This document shows, in pieces, positions 16,919-25,114 of a DNA stretch of 64,000 nucleotides; within the stretch, counting starts at the first letter, position 1; the number at the start of each line of letters is the position of its first letter. Origin of the DNA: Paenibacillus sp. 32352 (GTDB lineage Bacteria > Bacillota > Bacilli > Paenibacillales > NBRC-103111); the NCBI RefSeq assembly GCF_002042965.1, contig NZ_MZNT01000009.1, forward strand, positions 248,001 through 312,000. Direction: 5' to 3'. Below the pieces are notes generated by a model, which saw only the letters and a list, made by a program, of their open reading frames with translations, was not told the DNA's origin and ran no database searches. Both the position numbers and the translations under genes were made by a program.

Positions 16919-18277
16919 ATGAAACGAACCCAACTCTTCACGGTTGTTTCCTATGCGGCCTTGATTTCGGTGCTTGCGGCTGGATGCAGCTCTTCAGGCC
17001 AGACTTCAGGCGGAGGGACCTCAGCCCCCGGCGGCAGCGCCCCTTCCACAGCCCCCTCGGCAGGCAAAACGAATGAACCGACTACACTGACTCTTCTCAT
17101 TGGCTCGACCGGAACAGCCTATCCTGCCACCCAAGCGGTTGCAGCGGAAGCGGAAAAAAAGCTGAACATCAAGATCAAATTCGACATTAAGCCGGACGGC
17201 ACCGAAGGGGACAACCTGGTTAAGACGCGATTGGCAACGGGAGAAATGGCCGATATTTTGTTATATAACTCGGGGTCGCTGCTGCAAGCCTTGAATCCGG
17301 AAGAAAATTTCGTCGATCTGTCAAAAGAGCCGTACATGGCGAATCTGCTGGATTCGTACAAGGAGACGATCAGCTCCAACGGCAAAGTATTCGGGGTGCC
17401 CGGCGGTTCCTCCAATGTCGGCGGCATTTTGTATAACAAAAAGGTTTATGCCGAGCTGGGGCTGTCCGTTCCCAAAACATGGGCTGAATTCATAGCCAAC
17501 AGCGATAAAATCAAGGCCTCAGGGAAAACCGCTATCATCGGGTCCTACAAAACGACATGGACCTCACAACTGTTCGTGCTAGCCAATCATTATAACGTGC
17601 AGTCGCAGGTACCGACATTTGCCAAGGATTATACGGAGAACAAAGCCAAATATGCGACGACGCCGGCGGCGCTTCGCGGGTTTGAGATGACCAGCGAGGT
17701 GTTCAAAAAAGGCTACTACAATAAGGATTTTCTGGCGACGACCTATGATACGGGGCTTAAAATGCTTGCCGAAGGCAGCGGCGTCCAGTACCCGATGCTG
17801 ACCAGCGCTATCGATGCTCTGGCTCAAAACTTTCCGGATAAAGTCCAAGATATCGGCGTGTTTCCGATTCCGAGCGATAATGCAAGCCTGAACGGATTCA
17901 CCGTATGGATGCCAAGCTCTTATTACATTAATAAGAAGAGCAAGAACATCGACGCTGCCAAAAAGTTCATCGAGTTCCTGATTTCCCCGGAAGGCCAGAA
18001 AGCCTATATGTCCAAAAGCAAGGCGAACGGCCCTTTCGTCGTCAAGGGCATTCAGGTTCCGGACGACGCATATCAAGCGGTCAAGGATATGCAGACTTAC
18101 TTTGATAACGGAAAGACACTGCCGGCGCTGGAATTCATCTCGCCAGTTAAGGGCCCTAACCTGGAGAGCATATTGATCGAAGTCGGAACCGGGCAAAAAA
18201 CAGCAGCCGAAGGGGCCGCCGACTACGATAAGGATGTCAAGAAGCAGGCGCAGCAGCTTAATCTTCCAGGGTGGTAA
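16919..18277 (+). CDS. Extracellular carbohydrate-binding lipoprotein (ABC substrate-binding protein)
   Basis: A 452-aa substrate-binding protein of the family 1 (MalE/UgpB) type. A lipoprotein signal peptide ends in VLAAGC (Cys23), followed by a flexible Ser/Gly/Pro-rich linker (about 24-55) and then the bilobal fold. Family landmarks include GGILYNKKVYAELGLSVPKTWAEFI and, near the C-terminal part, KKFIEFLISPEGQKAY. GGGAGG precedes the ATG. It is the first gene of the SBP-permease-permease unit directly after the YesM/YesN pair, and is the likely regulon target. The ligand is unknown. Confidence 0.93.
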   Translation: MKRTQLFTVVSYAALISVLAAGCSSSGQTSGGGTSAPGGSAPSTAPSAGKTNEPTTLTLLIGSTGTAYPATQAVAAEAEKKLNIKIKFDIKPDGTEGDNLVKTRLATGEMADILLYNSGSLLQALNPEENFVDLSKEPYMANLLDSYKETISSNGKVFGVPGGSSNVGGILYNKKVYAELGLSVPKTWAEFIANSDKIKASGKTAIIGSYKTTWTSQLFVLANHYNVQSQVPTFAKDYTENKAKYATTPAALRGFEMTSEVFKKGYYNKDFLATTYDTGLKMLAEGSGVQYPMLTSAIDALAQNFPDKVQDIGVFPIPSDNASLNGFTVWMPSSYYINKKSKNIDAAKKFIEFLISPEGQKAYMSKSKANGPFVVKGIQVPDDAYQAVKDMQTYFDNGKTLPALEFISPVKGPNLESILIEVGTGQKTAAEGAADYDKDVKKQAQQLNLPGW

Positions 18278-18334
18278 GATTCATTGATTGGGATACAGCT
18301 GCTTGCTCGCGGGGTTCTCTAACCGCAGCCTATC

Positions 18335-18365
18335 CGGCCCTGCGCATCACGGCAGGGCCGAATTT
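18335..18365 (+). terminator. Hairpin between binding protein and permease genes (attenuator)
   Basis: CGGCCCTGC (18335-18343) pairs with GCAGGGCCG (18352-18360), followed by AATTTTA. Its position after the binding-protein gene fits partial termination or mRNA protection, giving more binding protein than permease. The T-run is short, so it is probably leaky. Confidence 0.6.
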
Positions 18366-18391
18366 TATCCACATGAAAGGATAGGATCCAG

Positions 18392-19258
18392 ATGACGCTT
18401 ACCCAAAAGAAAATGTACTCCTACTTGTTTCTGCTTCCGGCCGGGATCATTTACTTCGTCTTTTATCTGCTTCCGACCATCATGTCGCTGTTTTTCAGCT
18501 TGACCCGCTGGACACTGACCAAATGGCAGTTCATCGGGCTGGACAATTACATCATGTTTTTTGATGAGTCCTCCTTGAAGATCGGTTTCAAAAATACGCT
18601 AATCTTCGCCGTTGTGACCTGCGGCCTCAAGGTGATTCTAGCCCTGCTGCTCGCAACGCTGCTGACGTCGCGAATCTGGTTTAAGGATTACTTCCGGTCG
18701 ATGGTGTTTTTCCCGACTCTGCTTAGTACGATTGCCGTCGGGATCGCCTTCAGCACGATGATGCATCCGACGCAAGGGGTTATTAATACCGCACTTGCCG
18801 CCATGGGCATCAATGGACCCGACTGGCTGGGGAATACCAGCATCGCGCTTCTGTCCGTAGCGCTCGTTGACGTCTGGAAGGGCGTCGGTATCGCAACGGT
18901 CATTTACATCGCCGGCATCATGTCCATCCCCCAGCATTACTATGAGGCTTTGAAAATAGACGGAGGAAGCGCGTTCCGCGGTTTCTGGCATATTACTTTG
19001 CCGCTCAGCCGACCTGCTATGAACTCCGTCATCATTCTCGCGTTCATTGGCGGATTACGTACGTTTGACCTGATTTGGGCCATGACGAAGGGCGGGCCCG
19101 GCTTCTCAACCGACCTTATCGCTTCCATTATTTACAAGCAGTATCAGGCAGGCTTCTACGGATTGGCTACCGCAGGGAATGTCATCCTGTTCATTGCCAT
19201 TTCGGTCCTGGCATTTCCACTCTACATGTTTTTGAACAGAAGAGAGGTGGACCTGTGA
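18392..19258 (+). CDS. Sugar ABC transporter permease (MalF/UgpA type)
   Basis: A 288-aa inner-membrane permease with six hydrophobic segments, starting YSYLFLLPAGIIYFVFYLLPT. The EAA loop reads HYYEALKIDGGSAFRGFWHITLPL, where the shared ATPase docks, and the WAMTKGGPGFST motif is typical for MalF-type subunits. AAAGGATAGG lies before ATG 18392. The stop codon overlaps the GTG start of the next permease (GTGA), so the two are translationally coupled. No ATPase gene is present nearby. Confidence 0.92.
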   Translation: MTLTQKKMYSYLFLLPAGIIYFVFYLLPTIMSLFFSLTRWTLTKWQFIGLDNYIMFFDESSLKIGFKNTLIFAVVTCGLKVILALLLATLLTSRIWFKDYFRSMVFFPTLLSTIAVGIAFSTMMHPTQGVINTALAAMGINGPDWLGNTSIALLSVALVDVWKGVGIATVIYIAGIMSIPQHYYEALKIDGGSAFRGFWHITLPLSRPAMNSVIILAFIGGLRTFDLIWAMTKGGPGFSTDLIASIIYKQYQAGFYGLATAGNVILFIAISVLAFPLYMFLNRREVDL

Positions 19259-20088
19259 ATCGTGTCGTGCAAAAGACGGTCGTCAGCATTCTCATGCTCG
19301 TGATATCGACCGTTATTTTCTGGGTGCCCTTCTACTTCGTCATTATTAACTCCTTCAAATCTCCGACCAAAGCGGCGGATATGAGCATGGCTTGGCCCGA
19401 TTCCTTTCATATTGTCGAGAATTATAGAGCGGTGCTGCAGGCGGCGGATCATATGCTGGTTCGGGCGTTTTACAACAGTACGCTCCTGACCGTTCTATCT
19501 ATTGCAGGGCTGGTCATTGTCAGCTCGCTGGCAGGCTTCGTCCTACAGCGGAGGGAGAAGGGGAGGGGCGCGGCGACGCTCAACTTCCTGGTGCTGGCCG
19601 GCTTGATGATTCCCCCTGCTGTCGTGCCTACGATATGGGTGCTCAACTCCGTAGGGCTGTTCAAGACGCTGCCGGGGCTTACCTTGGTCGAAATCGCCCT
19701 GCATTTTCCATTCTGCGCCATCCTGTATAAAGCCTTTACGGCCACGATTCCCCGGGATATTGACGAAAGTGCGTTCATCGACGGCTGCGGCGGCTTCAAG
19801 CTGTTTACTCATATCATTTTTCCATTACTAAAGCCCGTATCTTCGACCATCATCATTATCCAATCCGTCAGCGTGTTCAATGATTTCGTCAATCCGCTCT
19901 ATTTCCTGCCCGGCTCGGAGAACGCGACCGTCCAGCTTACACTGTACAACTTTATGAGTATGTACATCACGTCCTGGAACCTGCTGTTTGCCGATGTAGT
20001 GCTGATTTCCATCCCTCCTCTGATTCTGTTTATTTTCTTCAACAAAAAGATCGTCGCCGGTATGACGGCCGGCTCTGTTAAGGGCTAG
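19255..20088 (+). CDS. Sugar ABC transporter permease (MalG/UgpE type)
   Basis: About 277 aa with six membrane segments. The EAA loop reads DIDESAFIDGCGGFKLFTHIIFPL, and the protein ends in the family tail GMTAGSVKG. I use the GTG at 19255, which overlaps the upstream stop codon by 4 bases and has AGAGG upstream. The open frame extends further back to 19075, but that part is an antiphase reading of the previous gene. It is the last gene of the unit. No clear terminator follows; the next 670 bases are repeats. Confidence 0.9.
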   Translation: MNRVVQKTVVSILMLVISTVIFWVPFYFVIINSFKSPTKAADMSMAWPDSFHIVENYRAVLQAADHMLVRAFYNSTLLTVLSIAGLVIVSSLAGFVLQRREKGRGAATLNFLVLAGLMIPPAVVPTIWVLNSVGLFKTLPGLTLVEIALHFPFCAILYKAFTATIPRDIDESAFIDGCGGFKLFTHIIFPLLKPVSSTIIIIQSVSVFNDFVNPLYFLPGSENATVQLTLYNFMSMYITSWNLLFADVVLISIPPLILFIFFNKKIVAGMTAGSVKG

Positions 20089-20185
20089 CCATCAGCGGAT
20101 TTCCGGCCGCATCGACCATTCGAATGGCGTAATGCACAATGAAGCCTGCTCTGGAGCGAAGTAAACTGAAGGAGATAAGAAGCTG

Positions 20186-20241
20186 GTTTTCGTTAGAAAA
20201 CTCTATGCGGCTGCTTACTAAGGAGTTTTGGAATAAAACTC
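20186..20241 (+). repeat. Palindrome array, upstream part (two units)
   Basis: GTTTTC-gtta-GAAAAC at 20186-20201, and a related palindrome GAGTTTT-ggaat-AAAACTC at 20223-20241. The GTTTT words are 39 bases apart. They match in sequence and spacing the four-unit array at 20615-20745. Two palindromic elements (copies 2 and 3) lie between the two halves. Confidence 0.7.
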
Positions 20242-20243
20242 TG

Positions 20244-20434
20244 TGGAGAATCCAAATCTTCGAGAAATTTGCTAAATAGGGAAGTGGGGTATGCCTCGGA
20301 GGAGTTTACGTCCGTCTTTGAAATTCGTGAAAATACCCCTAAGTCTAATCAAATTCACGGATTTCAACAGCGGCTGGAGGGGCATATCTCACTGGAGTAT
20401 AGTAGCAACATTTCAAGTGCTTTGGGTTACTAGG
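20244..20434 (+). repeat. Dispersed palindromic element, copy 2
   Basis: The outer helix is GTGGGGTATGCC (20284-20295) against GGCATATCTCAC (to 20392), with two G-T pairs. The core is GGAGGAGTTTACGTCCGTC then TTTG. The inner helix GAAATTCGTGAA pairs with TTCACGGATTTC. It closes with CAACAGCGGCTGGAG. The left arm (GAGAAATTTGC) and right arm (GGAGTATAGTAGCAACATTTC) resemble the arms of the 55.6 kb copy and copy 0. Its bulge is the TTTACG type shared with copy 4, not the CGnnAGCG type. Confidence 0.8.
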
Positions 20435-20450
20435 AAAAGTTGATGGCGGA

Positions 20451-20606
20451 GGTGGGGTGTCCCCTGGAGGAGCGATAGCGTCCGCCTTTGTTATCAGGAA
20501 TTAACCTCTGCAAAGATATAATTAACAATTTCCTGATAACAACAGCGGCCGGAAGGGAATACCCCACCGGAGTACACAACCACCTTCTTGATTGGGTTTC
20601 TCAACA
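20451..20606 (+). repeat. Dispersed palindromic element, copy 3
   Basis: GGTGGGGTGTCCC pairs with GGGAATACCCCACC, with the core GGAGGAGCGATAGCGTCCG then CCTTTG. The inner helix TTATCAGGAA(A)TT pairs with AATTTCCTGATAA, and it closes with CAACAGCGGCCGGAAG. The right arm ends GGGTTTCTCAACAAAT, like the other right arms. It sits 17 bases after copy 2 in the same orientation and has almost no left arm, so the two copies look like a tandem insertion. Confidence 0.8.
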
Positions 20607-20614
20607 AATTCAGA

Positions 20615-20745
20615 GTTTTCTTACGAAAACGAAGTCAACGCTTACGAAAGTGAGTTTTCTGACGAAAACGAAGCCAACGCTTACGAAGTGAGTTTTCTAA
20701 CGAAAACTAAGCCAATGCTTACGAAGTGAGTTTTCTTTCGAAAAC
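20615..20745 (+). repeat. Array of four GTTTTC-N4-GAAAAC palindromes, 38-39 bp period
   Basis: Perfect palindromes with four-base centres occur at 20615-20630, 20654-20669, 20692-20707 and 20730-20745. They are separated by conserved spacers containing GCTTACGAA and GTGAG. The last unit ends 17 bases before the start codon of the APS kinase gene. Repeats of this kind, about 3.7 helical turns apart, could be operators for a regulator that binds cooperatively, or a decaying satellite. They lie in the leader or promoter of the sulfatase operon. Confidence 0.85.
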
Positions 20746-20762
20746 TCTGAGGAGGAGAGTAC

Positions 20763-21383
20763 ATGGAAAGCTCCAGCGGTAGTGTACTTTGGTTCACAGG
20801 CCTTTCAGGCTCCGGCAAAACGACTACGGCGCAGCAAGTATATGCGAGGCTGAGGGAGATCGGCCGCCCCGTCGAGCTGCTGGATGGCGATGCCGTCCGA
20901 GCGGCCATCGGTAGAGGATTGGGCTTCAGCCGGAGCGACCGGCTCGAAAATATTCAGCGCATAGCCTACATTGCCAATTTGCTGTCCGGACACGGCATAA
21001 CCGTCCTTGTCTCGGCCATCACGCCCTATAAGGAAATGCGCGATTATTTGCGGAGCCATGTGAACGGTTATGTCGAGGTGTATGTAAGCTGCTCCCTTGA
21101 GCAGTGTGAAGCACGGGACGTGAAGGGGTTGTACGCCAAGGCTAGACGGCAGGAGATCCCTCAGTTCACAGGCATTTCGGATGCTTATGAGATACCCGAA
21201 CAACCGGATCTCACCATCGATACGGAGAAGCGTTCGGTAGAAGCGAATACAGAGCAGATCCTGGAATGGCTGCGGAGAAACCGCTGGAAGGCCGAAGCAT
21301 GGACCGTGCAGTCGGCCATTGCTGCCGGGAGGGAGCAGCCTGGCGAAGGCAAGGCGATCGAAGAGGTGAGGAACATCCGATGA
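20763..21383 (+). CDS. cysC: Adenylylsulfate kinase (APS kinase)
   Basis: A 206-aa kinase that phosphorylates adenosine 5'-phosphosulfate at the 3' position to make PAPS. The Walker A loop GLSGSGKTT is at residues 13-21. The family signatures LLDGDAVR, LGFSRSDRLENIQRIAYIANLL, VSAITPYKEMRD, CEARDVKGLYAKA and QFTGISDAYEIPE follow in the correct order. AGGAGGAG precedes the ATG. It overlaps the first sulfatase-fold gene by 4 bases. No ATP sulfurylase, PAPS reductase or sulfotransferase is in the window, so either APS comes from elsewhere or the enzyme supports this operon in another way. A broader nucleotide or sugar kinase role cannot be excluded, but the motifs are those of true APS kinases. 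Confidence 0.88.
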   Translation: MESSSGSVLWFTGLSGSGKTTTAQQVYARLREIGRPVELLDGDAVRAAIGRGLGFSRSDRLENIQRIAYIANLLSGHGITVLVSAITPYKEMRDYLRSHVNGYVEVYVSCSLEQCEARDVKGLYAKARRQEIPQFTGISDAYEIPEQPDLTIDTEKRSVEANTEQILEWLRRNRWKAEAWTVQSAIAAGREQPGEGKAIEEVRNIR

Positions 21384-22810
21384 AAATCATCATGATTTCT
21401 CTCGATACGCTGCGTGCCGACCGTCTTGGCTGCTACGGATACGACAAACCGACAAGCCCGCATATCGACCGGATTGCCTCGGAAGGCGTGCTGATGGAGC
21501 GGGCCTATGCTGCGGATATCCCTACGGAGGTAGCACACACGGCTATTTTTACCGGAAAAATAGGGTTATCAAGCGGAATCGTCTCCCACGGCTCCGAGCT
21601 GGCCTACTTGCCCAAAAGCGTGAAATGGCTGCCCTCCTTGCTGAAGGCTGCTGGGTTCACGACCTGCGCCGTAGACAATTTGTATAACCTGAAGGAGTGG
21701 TTCGCCCGAGGCTATCAATACTACTTGAACAGCTCCGGACCCAAGCGATGGATTGACGGGCGTACCGTCAACGATCTGGCGCTGCCCTGGATTCGGGAGC
21801 ATCAAGAGGAGGATTTCTTTCTGTTCCTCCATTACTGGGACGCCCATACGCCCTATTTGCCTCCGGAGAAATATATCGAACCTTTTTACGGCAAGAACAG
21901 GGATCCCTACCGGAAGGACGGCTCGGGCATGACTTCGGCTTATGAGCATCCAGCTTATCCATTTTTCAAGCATCATCATTACAAGCTGCTCGGCCCAGTG
22001 ACCGATGCGGAATATATGAACGCGCTGTACGACGCCGAAATCCGCTATCTGGACGATTTGCTCCGGGAGCTGGATGATACCTTGGAGCACTTGGGGATCA
22101 AGGAAGAGACGATGCTCGTTTTGTTCGGAGATCATGGGGAAAGCTTGACCGAGCATGAGATTTATTGGGATCATTGCGGGCTGTATGAGCCAACGGTTCA
22201 TGTTCCGCTCATCATGCGGTGGCCCGGACGAATACCGGAGGCGGTGCGGGTTAACGGCTTTGTCCAGCACGCGGATATTATGCCGACCCTATTGGAGGCG
22301 GCGGCAAGCGCGGCTTCATCGGGGATGAGCCCATCTGTGCTGGCCGTACCGGACGGGATCGACGGAAGAAGCTTATGGCCTTCCATTCTGGGAGAGGCGA
22401 AGGGGACGCTTGACGAAGTCTTTTTGAGCGAATGTGCCTGGCAGGCGGCAAGGGCGATTCGGACGGAACGGTATAAGCTGATCCGGTATTACGATCCGGG
22501 GCTTTTTCAGCGTCCGGTGACGGAGTTATATGATCTGCTCCATGATCCGGGAGAGCTTGTCAATATAGCGGATGCGGAACCGGAATTGGCCGAGGAGCTG
22601 GAGATGAAGCTGAATCACTATGTGAGGACTAAATTAGCCGGTAGAGCGGACCCGATGCTGAGACAAATTCATGAAGCGCAGCTGCCGTTTCGCAGGAGAA
22701 TTGAAGCCATTCTTGCCGAGGTAGGCTTAACGTGGGAGGAGTGGATTCAGAATCCGCAGAGGGAACGTTACGACGCTTTGGAGAATGCGGCCTCGAAGCA
22801 CGGGGGATAA
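21380..22810 (+). CDS. Sulfatase-fold hydrolase with Thr in place of the formylglycine Cys
   Basis: About 476 aa, alkaline-phosphatase/sulfatase superfamily. Metal-site landmarks are D9 (SLDTLRAD), the late GDHGE and the DHCGLYEPTVHVPLI segment. The position of the sulfatase signature C-x-P-x-R reads T49-E-V-A-H53, so the Cys or Ser needed to make formylglycine is absent and a Thr is present, as in phosphatases, phosphodiesterases and phosphotransferases of this superfamily. Annotation pipelines would call it a sulfatase; I think phosphate-ester or transfer chemistry is at least as likely. There is no signal peptide, so it acts in the cytoplasm. It overlaps the APS kinase gene (ATGA). Confidence 0.82.
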   Translation: MKIIMISLDTLRADRLGCYGYDKPTSPHIDRIASEGVLMERAYAADIPTEVAHTAIFTGKIGLSSGIVSHGSELAYLPKSVKWLPSLLKAAGFTTCAVDNLYNLKEWFARGYQYYLNSSGPKRWIDGRTVNDLALPWIREHQEEDFFLFLHYWDAHTPYLPPEKYIEPFYGKNRDPYRKDGSGMTSAYEHPAYPFFKHHHYKLLGPVTDAEYMNALYDAEIRYLDDLLRELDDTLEHLGIKEETMLVLFGDHGESLTEHEIYWDHCGLYEPTVHVPLIMRWPGRIPEAVRVNGFVQHADIMPTLLEAAASAASSGMSPSVLAVPDGIDGRSLWPSILGEAKGTLDEVFLSECAWQAARAIRTERYKLIRYYDPGLFQRPVTELYDLLHDPGELVNIADAEPELAEELEMKLNHYVRTKLAGRADPMLRQIHEAQLPFRRRIEAILAEVGLTWEEWIQNPQRERYDALENAASKHGG

Positions 22811-22997
22811 ACCAACCATCATCCGGCTTACGATTGACACAATCGACTCTAAGGATGTCGGAATCGGCAATGCTGCGGAATCACAGGTGGAATATGATGG
22901 AAACAGCTACAGCACCTCAGAACCGAGAGAACTCAGACACACGGCAAAAAGGCTCGCAGAAAAGTTTCGCACACTAAATCAGGAAAGGTGGTGCAGT

Positions 22998-23037
22998 CCC
23001 CGCTTGCAGATTCTAGGTGACGAAGCAAGTGGAGGGG
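22998..23037 (+). promoter_or_regulatory. Possible hairpin covering the ribosome site of the oxidoreductase gene
   Basis: CCCC (22998-23001) and CTTGC (23003-23007) can pair with GGGG (23034-23037) and GCAAG (23025-23029). This would partly cover the GGAGG ribosome site at 23031-23035. An in-frame extension upstream of ATG 23046 exists but does not resemble the family. Low confidence; the 235-base gap holds no other gene that I can support. Confidence 0.3.
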
Positions 23038-23045
23038 CGCGAACG

Positions 23046-24152
23046 ATGGCACTGAAAATCGGAATTGTCGGAATGAACGGGATTGGAATGCGGCATGCGG
23101 AATGCTATGCCTCCGACCCGCTGGGCGAGGTCGTTGCAGTCTGTGACGTAGTCAGGGAAAGGGCCGATAAAGCGGCGGAGAAGTACGGTGTCCGGGCTTA
23201 CTACAGTCTGGAGGATATGCTGCAGCAGGAGCCGGAATTGGATATCGTCGATGTAACGACCGGCGGGATCGATAACGGAAGCTGGCATTTTGAACCGGCC
23301 ATGCAGGCCATTGCTGCCGGGAAGCACGTGCTGATAGAGAAGCCGCTGGCGAATGACATCCGTGAAGGGAGGGAGCTTGTACGCTTCGCTGCCGAGAAGA
23401 AGGTGACGCTCGGCTGCAACCTGAATCATTATTTCTCCGCTCCCGCTGAACGGGCAAGACAGTATATGGACTCCGGAGATATTGGCGAAACCGTCTACTG
23501 TCTGGCCAAAATGGGCTTCAACGGCGGGGAGGAGCTGTACTCGGCCCCGAAATCTCCCAAAGATAAAGGCCAGCCTTATTTTCATATGAAAGCGTTCTTA
23601 ACCCATCCTTTCAGTGTTATGCGCTATTACTGCGGGGATATCACTCATATCCAGACATTCTCCAATCAGGCGGGCTTCCGCAAAAGCGCCGGGGATATTA
23701 CAGTATCCATCAACAGTATTCATGTGAAGTTCGCCAGCGGAGCCGCAGGCTATCTGCTCAGTCAAAGGGGCGATGCGACCTATGGGCTTGGCGGCTGGTG
23801 GACGATGGAGGTCGGCGGGACGAAGGGAACCTTCTGCATTGAAAACTGCGTGGAAAAGGTATCCTATTGGCGCGCGCAAAAAGGTATTCCGGCCATCGGG
23901 TCCCATCCGCAGCCGGAGGTGACGTCCTCCGGTGTAACGGAGTTCAACACGACCTTCAACAATAGGCTGCATGCCTTCCTCGAAGATATTACGAATGGAG
24001 TGCCTCGGGAGCATATCCGCGCCTCCGGCCGGGATGCGCTGGCTGTGCTGGAGTATACGTATGCGGTGATCGAATCGTATGAGCAAGGCGGCGCAGTAGT
24101 CCGGCCTCATCCGCTGCCGGCCTTCCACGGCGATCCGCTGACTATGAAATAA
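23046..24152 (+). CDS. Gfo/Idh/MocA-family NAD(P)-dependent oxidoreductase
   Basis: About 368 aa. The N-terminal Rossmann domain begins KIGIVGMNGIGMRHAECY, with VAVCDV at the end of strand 2 and the family EKPLA motif (VLIEKPLAND) in the middle, where Lys helps catalysis. The C-terminal half is the alpha/beta substrate domain, with HPFSVMRYYCGDI containing a probable catalytic His. Such enzymes oxidise or reduce a hydroxyl on sugars or inositols using NAD(P). I use ATG 23046 because GGAGGGG precedes it and the family fold begins there. It lies between two sulfatase-fold genes, suggesting it processes the sugar those enzymes release. Confidence 0.88.
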   Translation: MALKIGIVGMNGIGMRHAECYASDPLGEVVAVCDVVRERADKAAEKYGVRAYYSLEDMLQQEPELDIVDVTTGGIDNGSWHFEPAMQAIAAGKHVLIEKPLANDIREGRELVRFAAEKKVTLGCNLNHYFSAPAERARQYMDSGDIGETVYCLAKMGFNGGEELYSAPKSPKDKGQPYFHMKAFLTHPFSVMRYYCGDITHIQTFSNQAGFRKSAGDITVSINSIHVKFASGAAGYLLSQRGDATYGLGGWWTMEVGGTKGTFCIENCVEKVSYWRAQKGIPAIGSHPQPEVTSSGVTEFNTTFNNRLHAFLEDITNGVPREHIRASGRDALAVLEYTYAVIESYEQGGAVVRPHPLPAFHGDPLTMK

Positions 24153-24258
24153 TCTTTAGTTACATCCCGGACTATATACGAATGCTAGCCATCGGAAGAG
24201 AGCGTGGTTCGTTCCGAAAATCCATAGACTTATGAAAAAAAGGGAGCGTGTAATCGAT

Positions 24259-25065
24259 ATGATAAAGCTTGGCGTCAATTCGGTACTGTTTAAAGAGTTT
24301 ACTTTTGCCGAAGCAGCACGGCATATTGCGCTTAGCGGTTATGATGGCGTAGAGATCTCAGCCATTCAAGGGATGTGCGAGCATCTGGATCTGGCCCGTT
24401 GGAGGGATCAGACGGCAGAGCTTCGTTCGATCGTTCAGGATAACGGCTTAAGCTTTCTGTCGATGGAGTTCGGCAGCGTGAAGGAAGAGGAGCGGCTTCT
24501 AACTGCACTCGAGGCTGCGGCGGAAATCGGAATCCCTATCGTCAATATCGGTCCCGGGGGCAAAACGGGCGTGGAGGAGGATGTCCAACGCTCGGTCGAT
24601 CAGCTCCAGCGGATGTCGGAGAAGGCAGCTGCCTTGGGAGTTACGTTGTGCGTGAAGGCACATATCGGTCAAGCGATCCATGATACGCCGACTACGTTGA
24701 GAGCGATGGCCGAAGTATCTTCCCCGGCATTCGGCATTGATATGGACCCGAGCCATATTTACCGGGCGAAGGAAAACCCGGAGGATGCGCTGCCTGCCGT
24801 GATCAGCAGGGTGAAGCACGTACATATCCGGGATTGCCGGGGACGTGAGCAGGGACCGGGACCTATCGAGCTGCAGGCGTGCGGACGCGGGGACATTAAC
24901 CTGTTCGCCTACTGCAAGGCGATGGTTGACCATCAATACGACGGCCCGGTCGTCCTGGAAGTGATAGGAGCCAAGCCGGAGCACTCGTTAGCTCAGATCT
25001 CTATCATTGCGGCCGAAACCTATGGCTATCTGAATGCTTGCCTGAAGCAGCTGGGCGCCCGATAA
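24259..25065 (+). CDS. Sugar phosphate isomerase/epimerase family TIM-barrel protein
   Basis: About 268 aa, xylose-isomerase-like TIM barrel. Motifs include the typical N-terminus MIKLGVNSVLFKEF, VNIGPGG near residue 92, CVKAHIGQ near 128, FGIDMDPSHIY near 158, VKHVHIRDC near 180 and VVLEVIG near 225, which provide the metal-binding residues. The in-frame ATG at 24232 has no ribosome site; AGGGAG lies 12 bases before 24259. It sits between an oxidoreductase and a sulfatase-fold hydrolase and probably works in the same catabolic route. The substrate is unknown. Confidence 0.85.
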   Translation: MIKLGVNSVLFKEFTFAEAARHIALSGYDGVEISAIQGMCEHLDLARWRDQTAELRSIVQDNGLSFLSMEFGSVKEEERLLTALEAAAEIGIPIVNIGPGGKTGVEEDVQRSVDQLQRMSEKAAALGVTLCVKAHIGQAIHDTPTTLRAMAEVSSPAFGIDMDPSHIYRAKENPEDALPAVISRVKHVHIRDCRGREQGPGPIELQACGRGDINLFAYCKAMVDHQYDGPVVLEVIGAKPEHSLAQISIIAAETYGYLNACLKQLGAR

Positions 25066-25114
25066 GGGCCCCCGTTAACCCATCTCAACGGATTTGAAGG
25101 AGCGTGCAAACCCT

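Noticed and set aside
20615..20745. CRISPR array
   Set aside because: The 38-39 base period is constant, but the spacers between palindromes are nearly identical, not unique, and no cas genes are present.
22785..23045. N-terminal extension of the first Gfo/Idh/MocA protein
   Set aside because: The extra 87 residues have no family similarity, overlap the upstream gene and lack a ribosome site, whereas ATG 23046 has one and begins the Rossmann fold.
22811..23045. Cobalamin or other known riboswitch in this gap
   Set aside because: No recognisable aptamer box was found; only a weak hairpin near the ribosome site.
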